Source of the DNA: an uncultured Alphaproteobacteria bacterium
GTDB taxonomy: Bacteria > Pseudomonadota > Alphaproteobacteria > HIMB59
DNA length: 64,000 bases
NCBI GenBank assembly: GCA_902616855.1
Contig: CACMUL010000002.1
Coordinates: 62,001-126,000 of the forward strand
Direction of reading: 5' to 3'
Positions 32,330-41,183 of the stretch are shown piece after piece. The position numbers were made by a program, and so were the translations under genes. The number at the start of each line of letters is the position of its first letter. Within the stretch, counting starts at the first letter, position 1. The notes under the pieces were generated by a model that made no database searches, was not told the DNA's origin, and was given only the letters and a program-made list of their open reading frames with translations.

Positions 32330-32464
32330 AACCCTAAAATATCAAATTTGTCATTTAAATTAAGACCTAATAGAATCCTTTTCAGTCCGCATTGGCGGAT
32401 AAGTGGCGGACAAATTATTTATTTAAGATAGAAAGATGATAGGTTTGTTAATAATAGGACATTC

Positions 32465-32539
32465 GGTTCCGTGGTGTAACGGATAGCACAAATGACTTCG
32501 GATCATTTAGTCAGGGTTCGAATCCTTGCGGAACCGCCA
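32465..32539 (+). tRNA. tRNA-Arg (anticodon UCG)
   Basis: Full cloverleaf: acceptor GGTTCCG/CGGAACC, D-arm GTGT/GCAC, anticodon arm AATGA-CTTCGGA-TCATT, T-arm CAGGG-TTCGAAT-CCTTG, encoded CCA. Confidence 0.95.
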
Positions 32540-32546
32540 ATCTAAT

Positions 32547-33425
32547 TTATAAAAAACTCCCTAAACCTTGAAGCTTATTAATGAAATCTCTAATTTGCTC
32601 GTTAATTTTTTGATTATCAATTTCTATTTGATCATTTTCATCAAAATCTAAGTCAAATAAACCCTCTCTGTCTTGAAGTATTTCTTCTAGTGTAAGATCT
32701 GCACTGTTGTCAAAATCAAAATTATTTAAAACAACTTTAGTGAGCAAAGGGGTGATAGCGTAACTAGAAATTATTCCAAACATTCCTGCCTCATCAAATT
32801 CTTGCCCATTTATTGTGCTAAAAAAAACTAAAAGTTTAGAAGCTCTATTAATCTCAGCATTTGAAAGTGCTTTATTACCAGAGACATCTAAAAAACTAAA
32901 AACATCTTCAAAGCACTCTCCCTTATTCTTGGAGAAATTTGAACAGGATAAAGATGCTTTTGAATTCATATATGATAGTACCTCTCCAAATACTAAGATT
33001 AGACTAGCTGGGGTGTTATCGCACTTTGCGTATGTAAAAGTATTATTCGTATTATTTAAAAAATCATAGGACTCATCGGGATTATCTTGCTCTTCAAATA
33101 CAACCTCTAAAATATCGTCATTCAGTTTCATAAAAACATTTTTAAATTCAAATATTTCACCGTTTAGATAAATCCAATCTTTATATGTCTTTGAGTCAGA
33201 AAACTGAAGATAGAAATACGCATAATCGTCTATTTCGTCCTGGCTTTCATAAAGATTGAAGTAGCCACTTTGAGTAATAATAAAAACATCTTCTTCTTTG
33301 GAACAGTCATTACTCCATGTTCCATGAAATTTTTCTGGTATCAAATCTGCGGCGAATAAAAAGAATGGACTTAATAAAGAAACTAAAAAAAAGCTAAAAA
33401 AATTTTTCACGATATAAAATATCAT
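32547..33425 (-). CDS. Secreted EF-hand-containing hypothetical protein
   Basis: Signal peptide; EF loops DVSGNKALSNAE and DFDNSADLTLEE plus a degenerate third DFDENDQIEIDN. Confidence 0.7.
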   Translation of the reverse strand: MIFYIVKNFFSFFLVSLLSPFFLFAADLIPEKFHGTWSNDCSKEEDVFIITQSGYFNLYESQDEIDDYAYFYLQFSDSKTYKDWIYLNGEIFEFKNVFMKLNDDILEVVFEEQDNPDESYDFLNNTNNTFTYAKCDNTPASLILVFGEVLSYMNSKASLSCSNFSKNKGECFEDVFSFLDVSGNKALSNAEINRASKLLVFFSTINGQEFDEAGMFGIISSYAITPLLTKVVLNNFDFDNSADLTLEEILQDREGLFDLDFDENDQIEIDNQKINEQIRDFINKLQGLGSFL

Positions 33426-33457
33426 AAAAATCTATATATATAAAATTATATGTATTT

Positions 33458-34894
33458 TTAATTAGAATTTTTCTTAGTCAGCCAAGAAGGTTTTTTTAAT
33501 TGATTTAAATTAAGATCCTCTGGAAAATTTTTAAAGATATCATTGAGACCCTTAATTATTACATATGTGATTATAAAACTCATAATCGTATCACTCAAAA
33601 AATGATCACCCTCCATAATTCTTAATAACGAGATTAAAAGAATTGAAGCATATGCAAATGTGTTCCATGAAGTTTTATTGAAAATTATTAGTAAAGCCAA
33701 AGATAACGTAAAAAAAGAAACGTCACCTGAAACGAAACTACAATTGGTACTGCAATAATCAACATTTAACCATGGAATGGTAAATGGCTCTTCTCCTCCA
33801 AATTGAATGGTGTCATTAGGCCTTACACGACCCCACAAATTTTTAAAAATAGAGTTTACAACAATACCTGTTCCGATAATAAGACAAGAAAATAAGTAAA
33901 CCCATTCTCTAACAGCAACATTTAAAATTTTTTCTTTATAATAAATTTGTTTGAAAACAGCAGCTATGGGGACAAAGAAAACTAATAAAGCCATAAGTGG
34001 TAGCAACATCTTACGAACAAAATAGATAAACCAGTCAGACTCTGAAGCAATAAATTTACCGTCCTGTCCAAAAAATAGGCCACTAACAGTTATGTCTAAT
34101 GAGGGAAATATGAAAAATACTATAGAGAGTAGGAGGGTTATGGTTAGGGTTTTAAAGTAAAAATTAAAATTCAAGTAAAGAGAAAAAATGTTTGTATAAA
34201 AATTGGAAATATTACTTGAAATTATTTCAACGTTATTGTTTGGGATTAATTTGTCATTCTCTGATGTAAATAACTTTTTTTTATCTGCTAGTTTTTTTGA
34301 AATAAATATTGTTGAAAGATATGCAACAAGCGTGCCACCAAAGATATCACTAATAAAGTGGGCACCGACTATGACTCTCGTGGATGCAATAATAATTGCA
34401 ATGGTTATCAATGCATTTTTAATTTTCGGAAAGAGAAATATCATACAAAAGATAAAAGCAAAAATAGTTGCAGTATGACCTGATGGGAATGAATGCCATT
34501 TGGAGTCAAATTGTATTATATCTAACGATTTTAATTCAAAACCATTATATAAGACTGGCCGTGGTCTTCCAAAGATATGTTTTAATATTTGTGTAACTAT
34601 GCCACTTAATAAGATATTTAAAAAAATAAATAGACTAATGTCACTTACAGTTTCCATAATCTGATTTTTACTTTTTATAATTTTTGTTAAGCCCCAGATT
34701 AAAATAGTAGGTACAAAAAAATATAAAGAGTCACCAAAGTGAGTGAGTGTTCCAAAAAGAGACTTTGTTTGATGATTAATACTGTCAAAAAAAGAAGCTA
34801 CTGAATAATCAAATAATAAGAAAAAAAAAGCTCCAATTAACAGATAAATACTTATTCTTTTTTCTTGCGAGTTTAACTGATTGAAGAAAGTCAT
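33458..34894 (-). CDS. Tandem PAP2-family phosphatase (two fused PAP2 domains)
   Basis: Domain 1: KHIFGRPRP, SFPSGHT, TRVIVGAHFISD. Domain 2: KNLWGRVRP, CSFVSGDVSF, LRIMEGDHFLSD. Confidence 0.85.
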   Translation of the reverse strand: MTFFNQLNSQEKRISIYLLIGAFFFLLFDYSVASFFDSINHQTKSLFGTLTHFGDSLYFFVPTILIWGLTKIIKSKNQIMETVSDISLFIFLNILLSGIVTQILKHIFGRPRPVLYNGFELKSLDIIQFDSKWHSFPSGHTATIFAFIFCMIFLFPKIKNALITIAIIIASTRVIVGAHFISDIFGGTLVAYLSTIFISKKLADKKKLFTSENDKLIPNNNVEIISSNISNFYTNIFSLYLNFNFYFKTLTITLLLSIVFFIFPSLDITVSGLFFGQDGKFIASESDWFIYFVRKMLLPLMALLVFFVPIAAVFKQIYYKEKILNVAVREWVYLFSCLIIGTGIVVNSIFKNLWGRVRPNDTIQFGGEEPFTIPWLNVDYCSTNCSFVSGDVSFFTLSLALLIIFNKTSWNTFAYASILLISLLRIMEGDHFLSDTIMSFIITYVIIKGLNDIFKNFPEDLNLNQLKKPSWLTKKNSN

Positions 34895-36381
34895 AATTTA
34901 TTAAAGTTGATATTTATGAATGATTTTGTTGTCATATCGAGTATGGTTTTATTTATTGAGTCACTATCTTCTATTGGCATTGTATCAAGGGAACTAAATT
35001 TGAATTCTATTTGGCAATCTGAAAAATAGTCTGGTTTCACTTTGTCACTAAAAAACAACATTAAATCTAGTGGATAATTTTCTTCCAATATAAATTCGGA
35101 TTTTTTTATATCACAATTTAAATCATTTTTTAAAGTATCATAGATAACGAGACTCAATGTTTTATTCTTATATTGTGAATAAAAAAAGACTGAAGTAAAA
35201 AATACAACTAAAATCAAAGAAAATGAGATAGTTTTATATACTGTAGTTAAGGATTTTTCTTGGAGAGAAAAAACTGGATTAATTAATGATACTAAAATTA
35301 TCATTAAATAAAAAATATAATTTATCTGAGGTATCTCTGAAGTGCCGTGATAAAGGGAGGTATCAAAATAAATTATGCCTGCTGGTATAAAAAAAAGGGT
35401 AACTAAAACTATTTTCGACCATTTTAATTCAACAAATTCTAGTGTTCTAAAAATATAAATAGACATTATTGGTAATAAAAAGACTAAAATCGATATATTT
35501 AATTTATTAGAAAAAATAAACATAAACCAACAAAGAATTATTGAAAAAAGGAATATAATCAATTCCTTATTCCAGTTAATTCTTTTTATGCCATTATAAA
35601 AAATAGAAATAATTAGCAAACTTAATAAAGGTAGTAAAAAAATAACACTCTTTGAAAGTTTCTTTAATAAAATATTTGGATCGAAATTAAGTATGGAATA
35701 GTAATCCGTTTTATTAATACCCTGAATAATCAGAATAACTAAAAAAGATATATAAATAAAACTTAGATAAGAAATTAAGTTAAGACGTTTTTTTTTCTCT
35801 AGCTTTAAATTAAATAATTTTATGAATATCAAAAATGTTATTAATATAACAAAATAGAAATTATTGAGAATTAATGCAATTAAACTAAATAATATAAAAA
35901 AAAATACATTATAAAAATTTTCATCATCGAAAATTTTTAATAAATAATAGAATATTAATAAAGTCACCAAGCCTGAAATAAGGGAGCCATCAATGGTTAT
36001 CATTGAAATTAAAATTGTGCCACTTAACATCACTGCTGTAAGAGGCATTAAATAATTGAGGTCATAAAATTTTAATTTAATAATTTTATATGAGACAAAA
36101 ATTAATAATCCTAAGTATATAAAATTCGGTAGTCTAAATAGAAAGTAATTGTTAAAACCAAAAAAATTCGTGAGCTTTGATGTGATATTTAAAAATATCA
36201 AATGTGGATTGAAAAACTCTGAAAAATTTGAAACTAATTCATTATCTTTAATTGTGATAAGAATTTTTATGTCTTCAATAGAAATATATGGTGCGCCTAA
36301 AGTTATTGCACCGAGTAATCCAATCCAAATAATTGTGAAAAAAACAGTCGGAATATTATCTAGGAATCTAAAGATGCTCAT
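34891..36381 (-). CDS. Polytopic membrane protein, GT-C/PMT (ArnT-like) glycosyltransferase fold suspected
   Basis: About 10 hydrophobic segments with a short soluble C-terminus; 4-nt overlap with the PAP2 gene. Confidence 0.55.
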   Translation of the reverse strand: MSIFRFLDNIPTVFFTIIWIGLLGAITLGAPYISIEDIKILITIKDNELVSNFSEFFNPHLIFLNITSKLTNFFGFNNYFLFRLPNFIYLGLLIFVSYKIIKLKFYDLNYLMPLTAVMLSGTILISMITIDGSLISGLVTLLIFYYLLKIFDDENFYNVFFFILFSLIALILNNFYFVILITFLIFIKLFNLKLEKKKRLNLISYLSFIYISFLVILIIQGINKTDYYSILNFDPNILLKKLSKSVIFLLPLLSLLIISIFYNGIKRINWNKELIIFLFSIILCWFMFIFSNKLNISILVFLLPIMSIYIFRTLEFVELKWSKIVLVTLFFIPAGIIYFDTSLYHGTSEIPQINYIFYLMIILVSLINPVFSLQEKSLTTVYKTISFSLILVVFFTSVFFYSQYKNKTLSLVIYDTLKNDLNCDIKKSEFILEENYPLDLMLFFSDKVKPDYFSDCQIEFKFSSLDTMPIEDSDSINKTILDMTTKSFININFNKL

Positions 36382-36488
36382 TTTCTGATTTAACTAAGTT
36401 TAGTAGCATATAGATCTAATTTATTCTATATATTGTGGTTATTTCTATTTTCTTGATGTTATTTTTACCCGTAATTATAATCAAAAAT

Positions 36489-36590
36489 AAGAGATTAATC
36501 TCTTTTTACAGCCTTATAGAAGCGGCTTTTTTCTTAGTGGGCCACTTCTTTCTTAAAGGGTTAGGACAAATTGTTCTAACCCTTTTTTGA
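36489..36590 (+). terminator. Cluster of U-tract hairpins (tandem terminators or small RNA 3' end)
   Basis: AAGAGATTAATCTCTT+T-run (36489-36507); AGCC...GGCTTTTTT; AAAGGGTTAGgACAA-a-TTGTtCTAACCCTTT+T-run (36555-36588). Confidence 0.55.
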
Positions 36591-36614
36591 TTTCTATATT
36601 ATCCTTTTTTAAAG

Positions 36615-36740
36615 ATGTTGAAGTTAATTTTCATGATACTCTTCTTTTTTATTGGATATTTTCTTGCTGATACAGAATTAGTGGATATTCCATTTAGAAA
36701 TATTCCAATTTTAGAAAGTTTATATGAGGTTGTAGATTAA
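36615..36740 (+). CDS. Putative 41-aa membrane microprotein (MLKLIFMILFFFIGYFLADTELVDIPFRNIPILESLYEVVD)
   Basis: Hand-translated; stop codon directly abuts the ATG of the class III aminotransferase (TAA|ATG); N-terminal TM segment and organism-like codon usage. Confidence 0.6.
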   Translation: MLKLIFMILFFFIGYFLADTELVDIPFRNIPILESLYEVVD

Positions 36741-38090
36741 ATGATTAATACAGATAAAGTTTTACATGGTTTTACCGATCTTAAAAATTTAAATGTACTT
36801 GGTCCTATTGTTTTAAACCAAGCGAAAGGAATATATGTTTACGATCAAGATGGAAAAAAATATTTAGATGCCAATTCAGGATTATGGAATTCTGTGGTTG
36901 GTTTCGATCATCCCAGAATGGTTGAAACAGCAAAAAAACAATATGAAAAATTTTCTGGTTACCACGCCTTTTTTGGAAGAATATCTGAACCAGCTGTAGA
37001 ACTTGCAGATAAATTAATTGAAATATCTCCTTTCACGGATGGTAAAGTTTTTTTTACAAACTCAGGATCTGAAGCTAATGACACTACTGTAAAATTATTA
37101 TGGTTTATTAATAAAAGAAAAGGGCATCCCAATCGAAGGAAAATAATTACTCGAATAAATTCATATCATGGTGTAACGGCTGTTTCTGCTTCGATGACAG
37201 GAAAACCATACAATAGTGAATTTGGATTACCCTTAGATGGTTTTTTACATTCAGCTTGTCCTCATTATTGGAAATATGGCTTAGAAAAAGAGAGTGAGGA
37301 AATGTTTACCAAAAGAATGGGTGAAGATTTAGAAAATTTAATTTTAAGAGAGGGACCTGATACCATTGCAGGTTTTTTTGCAGAACCTGTTATGGGGGCA
37401 GGTGGTGTGATACCTCCTTCAAAAGGATATTTTGAGATAGTTCAAAAAATTTTAAAAAAATACAATATTCCATTTATTGCTGATGAGGTAATTTGTGGTT
37501 TTGGTAGAACTGGTAACTTATGGGGATCTCAAACATACAATATTGATCCCGATATTATTATTGCCTCTAAATGTATAACATCAGGTTTTTTTCCACTTGG
37601 TGCAGTTATTTTGGGAGAAAAAATGACAAAAGAAATGATGGAGGCTTCTTATGAGGCAGAGGAATTTTTTCATGGCTTCACAGCCGGTGGACACCCTGTA
37701 GGTTGTGCCCTAGCGCTAGAAGCAATTGATATTATAATTAATGAGAAAATGATTGAAAATGTAAGATACCTTGAGCCAATTTTTATGGGTGGTTTAAAGA
37801 ACTTTGAAGATTTAGAGTTTATAGGTGAGTCTCGCGGCATTGGACTTATGGGTGCTTTAGAGATGGTTCAAGATAAAAAAAATAAACTACCCTTCGATGG
37901 TTCGATATCCATTGGCGAGCGTGTTGCTAATAAGTGTATTGAAAATGGTTTGATATGTAGACCTCTTGGACCATCAATTGTGTTATGTCCCCCTTTTATT
38001 ACATCGGAGGAGGAGATGGGTATAATATTTGATACTCTAGAGAAAACTCTTAAAGAAGTATTTAGTGAAGTTAAATCTTTAGGACAATAG
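36741..38090 (+). CDS. Class III PLP-dependent aminotransferase (omega-aminotransferase family)
   Basis: VFFTNSGSEANDTTVKL, FIADEVICGFGRTG, ASKCITSGFFPLGAV. Confidence 0.93.
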   Translation: MINTDKVLHGFTDLKNLNVLGPIVLNQAKGIYVYDQDGKKYLDANSGLWNSVVGFDHPRMVETAKKQYEKFSGYHAFFGRISEPAVELADKLIEISPFTDGKVFFTNSGSEANDTTVKLLWFINKRKGHPNRRKIITRINSYHGVTAVSASMTGKPYNSEFGLPLDGFLHSACPHYWKYGLEKESEEMFTKRMGEDLENLILREGPDTIAGFFAEPVMGAGGVIPPSKGYFEIVQKILKKYNIPFIADEVICGFGRTGNLWGSQTYNIDPDIIIASKCITSGFFPLGAVILGEKMTKEMMEASYEAEEFFHGFTAGGHPVGCALALEAIDIIINEKMIENVRYLEPIFMGGLKNFEDLEFIGESRGIGLMGALEMVQDKKNKLPFDGSISIGERVANKCIENGLICRPLGPSIVLCPPFITSEEEMGIIFDTLEKTLKEVFSEVKSLGQ

Positions 38091-39042
38091 ATCCCGAAGT
38101 CTTTCTATTTTCCATATCTGTGTGAGCGTCAGCAACATTATCAAGATCATATTTTGTAATTTTATCCAATTTAATTTTATCTTTAACAATCATCTCAAAT
38201 AATTTATGGCTTGCAATTTCAAGCCACTCTCTATTAGCGTAAAAATGGAATAGTGTAGGTCGAGTTAAATAAAAAGAACCAAATGCTAGATCTGTCATTT
38301 GAATGTCTTTATATGGTCCAGATGATTGACCAAAGCTAACTAACATCCCATGTTTTTTTAAACATTTAAATGATTGAAACATTGTATCTTTACCAACACT
38401 GTCATAAACCACGTCAAGGCCTTTGTTATTTGTGATTTTTAATACTTCATCTAAAAAATTTTTTTCAGTGTAGTTAATAACCTCGTCAAAGCCTCTTTGT
38501 TTTGCTAACTCACATTTATCTGGATTACCAGCTGTACCTATTAATTTTGCACCAATGTCTTTTATCCATTGGCCTGCGATCAATCCTACGCCTCCAGCCG
38601 CAGCATGAAATAATACCTCATGATAACTTTGTAAGTTATAACTGTCACAAACAAGATACTTTACTGTTAGTCCTTTAAGAATTGATGCAGCTGCTTGATC
38701 GAAAGATATGCTATCTGGGATAGAAACTACGAGATCCTCTGATATCATTCTATGTGTTGCGTATGCATTATTAGGTTGCGCATATGCTACGCGATCCCCT
38801 ATTTTAAACTTTGTAACATTAGGGCCTATAGCTTCAACCTCGCCTGCACCTTCGGAGCCTAAAACAAGATCTTTGTCAACAGGCCAAGGATATAATCCTG
38901 CTCTAAAATAAATATCGATGAAATTTACTCCAATTGCTCTATTTTTAATCAAAATTTCATTCGATTTAAGTTCAGTGAGTTCAATACTTTTTCTTTGAAG
39001 AACGCTTGTATCACCGGGCTTATTTGCAATAATTGAATACAT
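38071..39042 (-). CDS. Quinone oxidoreductase (zeta-crystallin type NADPH oxidoreductase)
   Basis: GSEGAGEVEAIG, VLFHAAAGGVGLIAGQWIKDIGAKLIGTAG motifs. Confidence 0.93.
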   Translation of the reverse strand: MYSIIANKPGDTSVLQRKSIELTELKSNEILIKNRAIGVNFIDIYFRAGLYPWPVDKDLVLGSEGAGEVEAIGPNVTKFKIGDRVAYAQPNNAYATHRMISEDLVVSIPDSISFDQAAASILKGLTVKYLVCDSYNLQSYHEVLFHAAAGGVGLIAGQWIKDIGAKLIGTAGNPDKCELAKQRGFDEVINYTEKNFLDEVLKITNNKGLDVVYDSVGKDTMFQSFKCLKKHGMLVSFGQSSGPYKDIQMTDLAFGSFYLTRPTLFHFYANREWLEIASHKLFEMIVKDKIKLDKITKYDLDNVADAHTDMENRKTSGSIVLKI

Positions 39043-39063
39043 TAAAGGAGCCTATCATCTAAA

Positions 39064-39208
39064 AAAATGATCCAACAGTCAATTTGAAAGTCTTGAAATT
39101 CAAAATTGAAATCCCAAATTAAAAGTAAGAGAAATTGCCATTTGGAATTTCTTTATTAACGCAGGTTTGAAAACTGCAATTTACAATTAACGCTTAAGGA
39201 GGTTAATT
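39064..39208 (+). promoter_or_regulatory. Multi-hairpin hsp20 5' leader, candidate ROSE-like RNA thermometer
   Basis: Successive hairpins: CAATTTGAA...TTCAAAATTG; AGAAATT...AATTTCT; GCAG...CTGC; terminal ATTAACGC-ttaag-GAGGTTAAT pairing across the Shine-Dalgarno. Confidence 0.5.
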
Positions 39209-39658
39209 ATGACTACATTTGACTTATCTCCTCTATGGAGATCATCAGTTGGTTTCGATGAGTTTGATAAACTTTTTGATACCGTCTTTTCTACGAACAA
39301 TAAAGGTGCTTCTTATCCACCTTATAATATCGTCAAACATGATAAAAATATTTACCAAATTACCATGGCTATCGCCGGTTTTGGTGAGGACCAAATAGAT
39401 ATATCCCAAGAGGGTAATCTTTTGACTGTTAAAGGTGAAATGGGTGATGATAAAACTATGAATAAATCAGAATATCTTTATCGAGGAATTGCCAACAGAA
39501 ATTTTGAGAGAAAGTTTGAGTTAGCTGATACTGTAAAAGTTATAGAGGCTGATTTAAATAATGGTCTGTTAAGTATAAATCTTGAAAGAGAAATACCTGA
39601 ACACCAAAAACCTAGAAAAATAAAAGTTAATACGAATTCTAAACTTTTATCAGCTTAA
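39209..39658 (+). CDS. Small heat shock protein Hsp20/IbpA family
   Basis: MTTFDLSPLWRSSVGFDEFDKLFD N-terminus, alpha-crystallin domain (YQITMAIAGFGEDQIDISQEGNLLTVKGE). Confidence 0.95.
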   Translation: MTTFDLSPLWRSSVGFDEFDKLFDTVFSTNNKGASYPPYNIVKHDKNIYQITMAIAGFGEDQIDISQEGNLLTVKGEMGDDKTMNKSEYLYRGIANRNFERKFELADTVKVIEADLNNGLLSINLEREIPEHQKPRKIKVNTNSKLLSA

Positions 39659-39668
39659 ATAAAAAAAT

Positions 39669-39694
39669 AGGGCTGCTTTTTTATAAGCAGCCCT
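39669..39694. terminator. Bidirectional terminator between hsp20 and sodB
   Basis: Perfect 10-bp stem AGGGCTGCTT-ttttat-AAGCAGCCCT between convergent genes, A/T-rich flanks. Confidence 0.9.
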
Positions 39695-39699
39695 AATAT

Positions 39700-40293
39700 T
39701 TAATCTAATTGAGAAGCAACAAATTCCCAGTTGACTAAACTATCTAAAAAAGCTTTTAAATAATCAGGTCGTTTGTTTCTATAATCTATATAATAAGAGT
39801 GTTCCCATACGTCACATCCCAGTATTGGCTTCATTCCATCAACTAGAGGATTAGAAGCATTAGGTGACTTTGTGACCACTAATTTACCATTATCGATGGC
39901 AAGCCAAGCCCATCCAGAACCAAATTGGGTTGTTCCTGCCTGAATAAAAGCTTCTTTGAATTGATCAATCCCTCCTAGGTCTGATGTAATTCTACTCTCC
40001 AATTCGGACGGCATAGAGCCTCCCCCATTGGGTTTCATACATTGCCAAAATAAAATATGGTTCCAATGTTGACCTGCATTATTAAAAATTCCTGCCATCG
40101 ATGAGTCTTTACTTGATTTTACAACTATTTCCTCAAGAGAAGAGTCTTTCATATCAGTGTCTTTAACAAGATTATTTAAATTTGTTACATATGTTTGATG
40201 ATGTTTGCCATGATGGAAATCAAGAGTTTCTGATGACATATATGGAGCTAAAGCATCATTTGCATAGGGTAAGCTTGGTAATTCAAAAGTCAT
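39700..40293 (-). CDS. sodB: Superoxide dismutase (Fe/Mn)
   Basis: FHHGKHHQTYVTNLN, GAGSGWAWLA-like FGSGWAWLA, DVWEHSYYIDYRNKRPDYLK. Confidence 0.96.
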   Translation of the reverse strand: MTFELPSLPYANDALAPYMSSETLDFHHGKHHQTYVTNLNNLVKDTDMKDSSLEEIVVKSSKDSSMAGIFNNAGQHWNHILFWQCMKPNGGGSMPSELESRITSDLGGIDQFKEAFIQAGTTQFGSGWAWLAIDNGKLVVTKSPNASNPLVDGMKPILGCDVWEHSYYIDYRNKRPDYLKAFLDSLVNWEFVASQLD

Positions 40294-40382
40294 ATTTATT
40301 TCCTTTAATTAAAATTCTTAATGCGTATTTTTTATATTATTGTGGAAACAATGACAACCTTTGAAGAAATAGATACAAAAAT

Positions 40383-41183
40383 ATGAGGAATATAGTTAGT
40401 ATTCAGTCTACTGTCTTAAATGATAAAGTAGGAAATCATGCCGCTCGATCAATCTTAAGTGACAAAGGTTATAACATTTATGAGATACCGACTGTAATTT
40501 TAACATCTCATAAAGCTGTAAAGGGCACACTTCAAATCAGTAACAACAGTTTAAATCCATGGGTAATTTTTAATAAAGTCAGGAAAACATATAAATTTAG
40601 CTTAAATGATTTAACAATTATTGGCTACACACCCAACTCAAAGATTTCAAAATCGATTGGTAAAATTATTAATGTGCAAAATAGAATTGTTTTAGACCCT
40701 GTAATGGGAGATATAGGAATAGGTCTATATGTAGAAAAAGACGTTGCAAATTTTTTTAAAAAAGTAATAACAAAAGTTAAATATATATCAGCAAATTTTT
40801 TTGAGTGGTCATACTTAAATAATAAAGATGTAAAGAACTATAGTATTAGCGAGATCATAACTGACCTCAAAACGTTTACGAGGAAGTTTAATAGTCAAGT
40901 ATTAATACGAAGCATTCCAAAAAATAAAAAAATATTAAATATTATTTGTAATAAAAGAGAAATTTTTGTCATAGAAACACCTTACATCAATTTCAAAGAA
41001 AGATTTCATGGAGCTGGCGACCAATCTACAGCTTTATATGCTCACTATATCTATAAAAAAAATACAACAAGAGAAATACTAGAAAATGTTACGAATGATA
41101 TTTATGATATTTTGCTAAAAAATAAAACACGTTCTAAAAAAAGAAAAAAAAGATTTAAAGCTAAGAGCTTAAATAATCTTTGA
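40383..41183 (+). CDS. pdxY: Pyridoxal/pyridoxine kinase family protein
   Basis: SIQSTVLNDKVGNHAARSIL N-terminus, VLDPVMGD, FHGAGDQSTALYAHYI; basic C-terminal tail. Confidence 0.85.
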   Translation: MRNIVSIQSTVLNDKVGNHAARSILSDKGYNIYEIPTVILTSHKAVKGTLQISNNSLNPWVIFNKVRKTYKFSLNDLTIIGYTPNSKISKSIGKIINVQNRIVLDPVMGDIGIGLYVEKDVANFFKKVITKVKYISANFFEWSYLNNKDVKNYSISEIITDLKTFTRKFNSQVLIRSIPKNKKILNIICNKREIFVIETPYINFKERFHGAGDQSTALYAHYIYKKNTTREILENVTNDIYDILLKNKTRSKKRKKRFKAKSLNNL

